A stretch of 64,000 bases of DNA from positions 2,135,001 to 2,199,000 of the forward strand of contig NZ_CP083455.1 of assembly GCF_020229735.1 (NCBI RefSeq), read 5' to 3'. Position 1 is the stretch's first letter; each line of letters begins with the position of its first letter. Source of the DNA: Deinococcus taeanensis (GTDB lineage: Bacteria; Deinococcota; Deinococci; Deinococcales; Deinococcaceae). Both the position numbers and the translations under genes were made by a program. Positions 58,445 to 64,000 of the stretch are shown here, in pieces. The notes under the pieces are model-generated. The model ran no database searches, was not told the DNA's origin, and saw nothing but the letters and a program-made list of their open reading frames with translations.

Positions 58445-59260
58445 TCAGGCGTGGGGCGCGCCGGTGGAGGCGCCCCGGGTGCCGCCATCCTGTCCGTCCA
58501 GGGCGGCGCGGGTCTCGCCGCTGTTGCCCAGCGCCTTACCGGACAGGGCGTTTTCCGGGGCGAGCGGGTCGGTGGTGGCGGGCGTCCAGCGGTCGCTGCC
58601 GCAGGTGCAGTGGTCCGTGGGCTCGGCCTGTGGTTGCACGCGGCCGCAGTTCAGGCAGGCGACCGGCGCGCGGTAGTCGTCGGTGTCGAGCAGCAGGCGT
58701 GGGGGTTCCAGGTCCCAGGGCGGCACGACCGGGAGGCCTGCGGGGCTGTCCGGGCCCAGCGTGAAGACGGTCAGGGTGCCGTCCTGCTCAAAGTAGGCGC
58801 GCTGCACCTCGCCCAGTTGCCGGACGCCCTGGGCGCGCAGCCGTTCGAAGAGGTCCTCGCGGCTGAGGTTCGCGCCGGACAGGCCCGCGTGGCTGATCAC
58901 GCCGTCGCGCACGAGTTCAACCGGCAGGCCCTCAATGAAGGTCTCTACCTGTTCGTTGCGGATCACGAGGAAGCTCAGCAGGCGTTGCAGGCCCACCACG
59001 ACCGTCAGGACCAGCATGGCGTGCAGCAGCGGCACTTCCGGGTAGAACATCGGGTCACCGGCGGCTGACCCCAGACCGATCACAATGGCGAGTTCCAGCG
59101 GGCTGAGCTGGGCCAGCCCCCGTTTTCCCGTCACGCGCAGCAGCAGCAGCAGCCACAGGAAGATCACGGCGGTGCGGAAGACGATCTCCAGCAGGAACAG
59201 CGGGGGGGTATCGCCGAGGAACATGCGCGCCCAGTCGAACGGCACGAGGTCACTGCTCAT
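58445..59260 (-). CDS. DUF421 (YetF-like) membrane protein with C-terminal zinc ribbon
   Basis: A 271-residue protein. Three N-terminal membrane helices (LFLLEIVFRTAVIFLWLLLL and two more) and the DUF421 cytoplasmic domain (about 105-175). A tail not part of the standard family carries Cys202, Cys205, Cys218 and Cys220 (ACLNCGRV; HCTCGSD), a zinc ribbon, then about 50 disordered residues. It overlaps the 61-residue gene by 11 bases. Function of DUF421 is unknown. Confidence 0.85.
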   Translation of the reverse strand: MSSDLVPFDWARMFLGDTPPLFLLEIVFRTAVIFLWLLLLLRVTGKRGLAQLSPLELAIVIGLGSAAGDPMFYPEVPLLHAMLVLTVVVGLQRLLSFLVIRNEQVETFIEGLPVELVRDGVISHAGLSGANLSREDLFERLRAQGVRQLGEVQRAYFEQDGTLTVFTLGPDSPAGLPVVPPWDLEPPRLLLDTDDYRAPVACLNCGRVQPQAEPTDHCTCGSDRWTPATTDPLAPENALSGKALGNSGETRAALDGQDGGTRGASTGAPHA

Positions 59261-59435
59261 GTGCGTCTCCGGCCGTCAGGCCCAGCCCCGCCAGGATCCG
59301 GTCCCGCTGCCAGCCGGTCAGGGCGGACAGTTCGGTCAGCGTCCCCTCGAAGGCCGCGCCGGGCGGCAGCTGTCTCAGCTGCTTCCAGAGGGCGTTGCGG
59401 CGCTTCAGGGCGTCCACCTGCGCGGAGGGGGCCAT
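59250..59435 (-). CDS. 61-residue hypothetical protein
   Basis: A small, mostly helical protein; FEGTLTELSALTGWQRDRIL resembles a helix-turn-helix. TACACT lies 6 bases before the ATG, and its end overlaps the DUF421 start, so the two are probably one transcript with coupled translation. Function unknown. Confidence 0.6.
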   Translation of the reverse strand: MAPSAQVDALKRRNALWKQLRQLPPGAAFEGTLTELSALTGWQRDRILAGLGLTAGDAHEQ

Positions 59436-59441
59436 GCGGGC

Positions 59442-59447
59442 AGTGTA
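59442..59447 (-). promoter_or_regulatory. leaderless-type -10 box of the 61-residue gene
   Basis: TACACT on the minus strand, 6 bases before the ATG at 59435. Confidence 0.5.
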
Positions 59448-59460
59448 GTTCAGTTCGCTT

Positions 59461-59510
59461 GCCCCGCGCCTGAAGGTTTTCCAGTGAAAACCGCCCCGCA
59501 GGCGCGGGGC
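59461..59510 (-). terminator. nested terminator hairpin of the chemosensory operon
   Basis: Outer 12-base-pair stem (59461-59472 with 59499-59510) encloses a GGTTTTC/GAAAACC hairpin (59475-59481 with 59486-59492). It lies just after the REC-roadblock gene. Confidence 0.5.
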
Positions 59511-59528
59511 GGCGGGCGGGTGGCCGGA

Positions 59529-60332
59529 TCAGTTCAGCTGGGCCGCCTGCCACTGGTGCACGCTGCTGGCCGCAGCGGCGCTGTCGAGCAGCGTGAGCAG
59601 CTGGCCGTCGCGGTGCGGGGTGAGCAGCAGGGTCTGCTGGCTGTACGTCAGGACGATGCCGTGCAGGTCCCCGCGGTGCAGGTGGTGGCTGGCGGTCGCG
59701 GCGGCCGTCACGAGGAACCGGGCGTACATCCCGAACGCTTCGGGCAGGTCCGGGCCGAACTGATCGGCGAGGTCGCCGTCGGCGGTGTACAGCACGGCGC
59801 CCTGCACGCCCGGCAGGCCGCGCAGGCCAGCCAGGGCGCCGCTCTGCGGGGCGGGCTGTGCGGGCGCGGTGGCAGCGCTGGCCGGGGTGCTGGCCGGGGT
59901 GCTGGGACTGGGCGCAGGCGCTTCCCCGGTGCGGGCCGCGCGGACGGCGAGCGCCGCCAGGACCTGCGGTTCAATGGCGGGCAGCAGTTCGGCGGGCGTG
60001 AAGGGTTTGCGCAGCACGCCGCGTGCGCCGGCCGCCTGGGCGTCGCGCTGGGTCACTTCGTCCACGATGCCGCTCATGAGCATCACGGGCAGGTCCGACT
60101 GCCGCTCACCGAGGATGCGGGCGAGTTCCAGGCCGCTCATGCCGGGCATCAGAATGTCGGCCAGCACCAGGTCAGGCAGGGGCTCCAGGTTCTCCAGGGC
60201 GCTCTCGGCGCTGTCGGCCATGCGGATCGCGTAGCCCTGCGGCGCGAGGATGCGTTCGAGGGCCTTGCGGACGCTGACGGAGTCATCCACGACCAGGACG
60301 GTCACGGGGGGGTTGATGTCGGACGGATTCAT
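59529..60332 (-). CDS. response regulator with C-terminal roadblock/LC7-type domain
   Basis: A 267-residue protein. Residues about 11-125 form a complete receiver: Asp16/Asp17 acidic pair, phospho-acceptor Asp59 (LVLADILMPG), Ser87 and Lys109 (LRKPF). A Pro/Ala/Ser linker (about 135-165) leads to a roadblock/LC7-like domain (LRGLPGVQGAVLYTADGDL). ATGA overlaps the preceding gene. Probably the output of the adjacent CheA. Confidence 0.85.
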   Translation of the reverse strand: MNPSDINPPVTVLVVDDSVSVRKALERILAPQGYAIRMADSAESALENLEPLPDLVLADILMPGMSGLELARILGERQSDLPVMLMSGIVDEVTQRDAQAAGARGVLRKPFTPAELLPAIEPQVLAALAVRAARTGEAPAPSPSTPASTPASAATAPAQPAPQSGALAGLRGLPGVQGAVLYTADGDLADQFGPDLPEAFGMYARFLVTAAATASHHLHRGDLHGIVLTYSQQTLLLTPHRDGQLLTLLDSAAAASSVHQWQAAQLN

Positions 60333-61081
60333 GAGGCCTCCAGGGCAGAAACGGGTGGGTCGGTGGCGTCCGCGTGATCGACGTGCACGGCCGCTTCCAT
60401 CAGCAGACGGGCGGTGGGCACGGTAATCTGACGCGGCAGGCCGTTGAGGGATTCGGGCGGCATCTGGTGAAAGCGGAAGTCGCCGGGCGTGCGGGTGCTG
60501 AGCAGGAACGTCACGGCCTGGGCCGGGCTCAGCTGGCCGCACTCCGCGTCGATGATTTCACCCTGGCGCAGCACCATGTGTGCGGGGCGGGCGCCGAGGT
60601 GCACAAGCAGCAGCCCCGAGAGCTGCAGTTCCTGGGCGCACAGCAGCACGTCCGTGAGGGGCAGCGTGCTGAGTTCCCCGGCGAGGGCGGCGCTCTCGGC
60701 GTCATCCCAGGTGGGCGCGTCACCCAGCAGTTGCAGGGCGCGCGCGAGCCCCTCGGGCGTGCTCCGCCCGGCGGGGACGACCACGTCGCGCGGGCCGCCG
60801 TACCGGTTGGGCAGGGTCGCGCCGGGAATCAGGATGATGGTGTCCGCCGTTGCCGGGTCGTCGCGCAGGATCTCGTACAGGTCGGCGGGGCTCAGGTCCT
60901 CCAGGGCCGGGTCGATGGTGACCAGGGCCGGGCGTTCCCGTTCAATCTGCGTGAGGGCGTGCAGGCCGCCGGCGGCGGTGCTGGCACTCCAGCCCGCCGC
61001 CTCGATCAGTGCGGCGTGCGACAGGGCGCGTGACAGGTGGGGAGACACCACCAGGCAGCAGGCCCCATCGCCGGCCGTCAC
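60329..61081 (-). CDS. pseudo-receiver plus DUF4388 (PATAN) protein
   Basis: A 250-residue protein. The N-terminal receiver-like domain has lost the acidic pair (CLVVSPHLS replaces VVDD) and the conserved Lys, although an Asp (D57) remains, so phosphorylation is unlikely. Residues about 130-235 form a DUF4388 domain (LAGELSTLPLTDVLLCAQEL; GDFRFHQMP). GTG start overlaps the cheA stop (GTGA). Role in the pathway unknown. Confidence 0.78.
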   Translation of the reverse strand: MTAGDGACCLVVSPHLSRALSHAALIEAAGWSASTAAGGLHALTQIERERPALVTIDPALEDLSPADLYEILRDDPATADTIILIPGATLPNRYGGPRDVVVPAGRSTPEGLARALQLLGDAPTWDDAESAALAGELSTLPLTDVLLCAQELQLSGLLLVHLGARPAHMVLRQGEIIDAECGQLSPAQAVTFLLSTRTPGDFRFHQMPPESLNGLPRQITVPTARLLMEAAVHVDHADATDPPVSALEAS

Positions 61082-63798
61082 GCCCGGCCCTCCGCGCCGG
61101 GCAGCAGGGCGCCCAGACGGCGCTGCAGCAGGCGCTCCTCGGCAGGTTTGGCAAGGTAGTCGTTGGCGCCGAGTTCCAGGGCCAGCTGCTGGTGCTTCTC
61201 GCCGGCGCGGGTGGTCATGATGACCACGGGCAGCGTGGCGTGGGCGGGACTGGAGCGCACCGCTCGCAGCAGCTCGAAGCCGTTCATGCGGGGCATTTCC
61301 AGGTCGCTGAGCAGCAGGTCGGCGCGTTCGCCGGCCAGCAGGCGTTCCAGGGCTTCCTGGCCGTCGCTGGCGGTGCTGACCGTAAACCCGAAGCGTTCCA
61401 GACTGCGGCCCACGTGGCGGCGCACGCTGAGGCTGTCGTCGACCAGCAGGATGTGCGCGGCGCTGGGCGCGGCGTTCAGCTGGGTGCGGCGGGCTGCGGC
61501 GCGCGTGCGGCGCAGCCCGGAAGGGTTGAGCACGGCGACGGGGTAGGCGTGGCCGTGCTCGTCGTTCAGGGTGGTCATGCCGCTGAGGTACTCCAGCCCG
61601 CCCAGGAGGGTGCCGGCGGGCCGCAGCACGACTTCCTCCAGGCTGAGGAACTCGTCCACAAGGACGTTCAGGGTGCCCTCATCTTCAGTGACGGGCAGCG
61701 CGAGGCGGGCCACGTAGCGTTGCCCGGCGCGTTCCTCCCCCCACAGGACGCTGAGGTCCACGCTGCCTTCGGGGGCCTCGCCGTCCAGGACGCTCATGCC
61801 CTGCATCTGCGTGGCGAGCACCGCGACGCGCTGCGAGCCGACGCGCATCACCAGCACGTCCGCAATCTGCTGCGCGACCGGGAGGTGCAGGGTGATGGCC
61901 GTGCCCTGCCCGGGGCGGCTGGTGAGCGTCACGCGGCCGCCGAGGCGGGCCACAGCGTCACGCACGGCGTCCATGCCCACGCCGCGACCGGCTTCCTGCG
62001 TCACCTGCCCGGCGGTGCTGAGGCCGGGGAGAAACACAAGCTGCGCGGTCTGCTCGTCGGTCATCTTCCCGAGTTCCCCGGCGCTCAGGTGGCCGGACTG
62101 CAGGGCCCGCTGACGCAGCGCGTCGAAGTTCAGGCCGCGGCCGTCGTCGCGCACGGTCACGCGCAGGTGGCCGTCGGCAACCGTGGCGTCCACGGTGACC
62201 TGCAGCAGCGTCCCCTTGCCCTGAGCGGCGCGCTCGGCCGGGTCCTGCGCGCCGTGCACGGCGGCGTTGGTGAGCAGGTGCAGCAGCGACTGCCCGAGCG
62301 GCGCGGCGTACTGCGCGTCGATCAGGCTGTCCTCACCGTGAATGCGCAGGGTCAGGTCGGTGCGGCGCTTGGCCCAGCGGTGCAGGGGCGCGGTCACGCG
62401 TTCCAGCGGCACGAGGCGCGCGCGGCTGAGTTCCACGCGCAGCTGGCGGGTCAGTTTTTCCAGCCCGGTGAGTTCGTCGCCGAGGGTGCTGATGACCTGC
62501 GCGGTCTGCGCGCGGATTTCCACGAGGTCGGCACTCAGCTCGGTCACGGCGCGCGCCAGGATGTTCAGGTCGTCGTACGTGTCGAGTTCCAGCGCGCCGA
62601 AGTCCGCGAGGCGGTCCTGCAGACCCAGGTCCGTGGGGGCGCGCCGGTCAGGCTGGCGGTCCAGGGGGGTGCCGGCCGGCGCGCCGCCGGGCGTCAGGTT
62701 CGGGTTGAGGTAGCGTTCCTCGAAGTCCCGCACGGTGCGCTGCACACGTTCGTGAGCGGCGTCCAGACTTGCGGCCACCTGCTGCTGGCGCAGGAACAGG
62801 CCGTTCAGGCGGGCGCGGGCGGCCACGAGGCCGGCCACGTCGTCGAGCATGCCGTCCAGGCGGCTGCTGTCCACGCGGACGCTCAGGCGCGTTTCGGGCG
62901 CCGGAACCGGAACGTCCGGTGTGGCGGCCACGAGGGTTGCGGGGTCCTGGCCGCTGAGCAGCGCAGCCACCGCCGCGCGGTACGCCTGGATGCGCGCGTG
63001 CGGCGCTTCGCGCACCTGCCCTTCGGCGTGGGCCAGGACGGTATCCACGAGGCTCAGGCCGTCATCGATCAGCGGCATGGCGCGGTCCAGGGTGACGGCG
63101 TCCTCGCGGGCGGCCCCCAGCAGGTCCTCCATGGCGTGCCCGACCTCGGCGAGCTCCGCGAGGCCCACCATGGCGCTGCTGCCTTTGAGGGTGTGCGCCG
63201 CGCGGAACAGCGCGGTGAGGTCAGGGATGTCGGCGTGCAGACCGATGCGCAGCGCAGCCGTGAGTTCGGCCGCTTCCGGGCCGAAATCCTCCCAGATGGC
63301 GGCGTTCACCACGGCAAACGGCGGTTCGCCCTGCTCTTCGCTGTGGGCCTGGCGCGCTTCAAGCTCAAAGGGCTGGGTGCGCAGCAGTTCGGTCACCTGC
63401 GCCGGACCGTCCAGGCTGGCGAACATGAGCCCCACGTCGCCTTCGCTCTGGTCCTGCTCAATGCGGTTCAGGGCGCTGCTGACGCAGGTCATGGCGCGTT
63501 CGAGGATCGCGGTGAGGATCGGCACGGCCGAGTCGCTGTTCAGGCCGGCGCGGCCTTCCATCAGGCGTTCGAGCAGTGCGGCGAGCGCCGCGGTCTGCGG
63601 GTGGCCGTACAGGCCGGCGGTGCCGTGCAGGCGGTGGCTGAGCACCCACAGGCTGTCCAGCGCGCGGGAGCGCTGGTCGGGAACCCACAGATCGACGGTC
63701 GCGTCCTCCAGCCCGGCGATGACGCTGCGGGCGTCTTGCAGGTAGCTGGCTGTCAGTTCCGCATCCTGGGTGACTGGACGGGTGGGCACGGAGGTCAC
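61078..63798 (-). CDS. hybrid CheA-type histidine kinase (two Hpt, kinase, CheW-like, REC)
   Basis: A 906-residue chemosensory kinase. Order: Hpt-like 1 with His55 (SHRLHGTAG, weaker), Hpt 2 with His202 (AAHTLKGSSAMVG), dimerisation helix, HATPase with N box (LLHLLTNAAVHG), G1 (VRDDGRGLNFDA) and G2 (AGRGVGMDAV), CheW-like domain about 650-770, C-terminal receiver about 785-905 (HILLVDDSLSVRRHVG; LLLSDLEMPRMNG). This resembles PilL/ChpA-type CheA. GTG start with AAGGAG before it. No cheR/B/Y seen beyond the operon. Confidence 0.88.
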   Translation of the reverse strand: MTSVPTRPVTQDAELTASYLQDARSVIAGLEDATVDLWVPDQRSRALDSLWVLSHRLHGTAGLYGHPQTAALAALLERLMEGRAGLNSDSAVPILTAILERAMTCVSSALNRIEQDQSEGDVGLMFASLDGPAQVTELLRTQPFELEARQAHSEEQGEPPFAVVNAAIWEDFGPEAAELTAALRIGLHADIPDLTALFRAAHTLKGSSAMVGLAELAEVGHAMEDLLGAAREDAVTLDRAMPLIDDGLSLVDTVLAHAEGQVREAPHARIQAYRAAVAALLSGQDPATLVAATPDVPVPAPETRLSVRVDSSRLDGMLDDVAGLVAARARLNGLFLRQQQVAASLDAAHERVQRTVRDFEERYLNPNLTPGGAPAGTPLDRQPDRRAPTDLGLQDRLADFGALELDTYDDLNILARAVTELSADLVEIRAQTAQVISTLGDELTGLEKLTRQLRVELSRARLVPLERVTAPLHRWAKRRTDLTLRIHGEDSLIDAQYAAPLGQSLLHLLTNAAVHGAQDPAERAAQGKGTLLQVTVDATVADGHLRVTVRDDGRGLNFDALRQRALQSGHLSAGELGKMTDEQTAQLVFLPGLSTAGQVTQEAGRGVGMDAVRDAVARLGGRVTLTSRPGQGTAITLHLPVAQQIADVLVMRVGSQRVAVLATQMQGMSVLDGEAPEGSVDLSVLWGEERAGQRYVARLALPVTEDEGTLNVLVDEFLSLEEVVLRPAGTLLGGLEYLSGMTTLNDEHGHAYPVAVLNPSGLRRTRAAARRTQLNAAPSAAHILLVDDSLSVRRHVGRSLERFGFTVSTASDGQEALERLLAGERADLLLSDLEMPRMNGFELLRAVRSSPAHATLPVVIMTTRAGEKHQQLALELGANDYLAKPAEERLLQRRLGALLPGAEGRA

Positions 63799-63835
63799 AT
63801 GCGGCTCCTTCTACGGGGAAAGGGGGAAAACAGGT

Positions 63836-63860
63836 GGGGCGGACACGGTGTGCCCGCCCC
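63836..63860 (-). terminator. hairpin between the MCP and cheA genes
   Basis: Seven-base-pair GGGGCGG/CCGCCCC stem, followed on the minus strand by ACCTGTTTTCC. May reduce read-through from the MCP gene into cheA. Confidence 0.4.
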
Positions 63861-63877
63861 GGGCGCGGGCCGGTCGC

Positions 63878-64000
63878 TCAGCTCGGGAGCTTGAAGCGCG
63901 ACAGGCTCTGCAGCAGGTTCTGGGCGAGGTGCTGCAGGCGCTGGGCGGCGTCACGGCCGCGCTGCACGGAATCGTGCGACTGCTCGGCCACCTGACCGAT
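63878..64000 (-). CDS. methyl-accepting chemotaxis protein, C-terminal end only
   Basis: The last 40 residues of an ORF running out of the window: GQVAEQSHDSVQRGRDAAQ, then helix residues and the ending SLSRFKLPS. The helical pattern and RFKL-type end are typical of MCP cytoplasmic tails. Its position before cheA supports this. Confidence 0.6.
   Translation of the reverse strand: MGQVAEQSHDSVQRGRDAAQRLQHLAQNLLQSLSRFKLPS

Noticed and set aside
61009..63894. 961-residue plus-strand ORF opposite cheA
   Set aside because: Exact antisense of a well-supported hybrid kinase gene; composition is His/Val/Arg/Gln low complexity with no domains, a GC-rich shadow.

Overview
The window looks like a chromosomal segment of a Deinococcus species. 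It is very GC-rich, and long antisense shadow ORFs cover most real genes. The gene set fits the genus: LysK of LysW-dependent lysine biosynthesis, a VanW protein, a GHL10-type glycosidase, LptB beside a DUF3084 coiled-coil protein, a roadblock response regulator, and several lineage-restricted proteins. More than twenty start codons follow a TANNNT box by only 5-8 bases, the leaderless promoter layout known from Deinococcus. I see no rRNA, tRNA, CRISPR array, insertion sequence or phage gene, so this is mainly core chromosome.

Layout. 1-9.4 kb: an EamA exporter cut by the window edge, a six-unit 22-residue repeat protein, a DUF2268 protease, a MoxR/ChlI-like ATPase, a frameshifted CAP-domain gene, MsrB, an acyl-CoA carboxylase beta subunit and a metallophosphoesterase. 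9.4-19.3 kb: flavin reductase, GHL10 glycosidase, 6-phosphogluconate dehydrogenase, RNA polymerase omega, an Na+/H+ antiporter, cyclophilin, xanthine phosphoribosyltransferase, a Gfo/Idh/MocA oxidoreductase and a THUMP RNA methyltransferase. 19.3-25.6 kb: a TrkH/TrkA potassium uptake pair, an orphan solute-binding protein, then DUF3084 and lptB. 25.8-33.6 kb: deoB, hisD with two coupled genes, VanW and purEK, in which purK carries an apparent frameshift. 33.6-42.7 kb: a membrane-anchored protein coupled to lysK, an SLC13 permease, an MFS transporter, a LysM-NlpC/P60 hydrolase and murA. 42.7-50.6 kb: a multi-cluster ferredoxin, a decayed DUF454 gene, XdhC, a PaaG-like hydratase, RuvX, an acyl-CoA ligase with a structured leader, and an esterase. 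50.6-58.4 kb: a C39-like peptidase, a four-gene pseudopilin operon, adenine deaminase and a 2Fe-2S ferredoxin. 58.4-64 kb: a DUF421 protein with a zinc-ribbon tail and a chemosensory operon (MCP, hybrid CheA with two Hpt sites, pseudo-receiver/DUF4388 protein, REC-roadblock regulator).

Functional themes are purine metabolism (purEK, xpt, ade, deoB, XdhC), ion homeostasis (TrkH/TrkA, NhaP), envelope building and remodelling (murA, NlpC/P60, GHL10, VanW, LptB), fatty acid or phenylacetate acyl-CoA chemistry, and a surface pseudopilus together with a chemosensory pathway that might control it. The most unusual items are the 22-residue repeat protein, the pseudopilin operon with its large first product, the chemosensory operon with its degenerate receiver, the structured leader of the acyl-CoA ligase, and three genes that appear frameshifted. 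All coordinates and motifs were read by eye; no database search was run.
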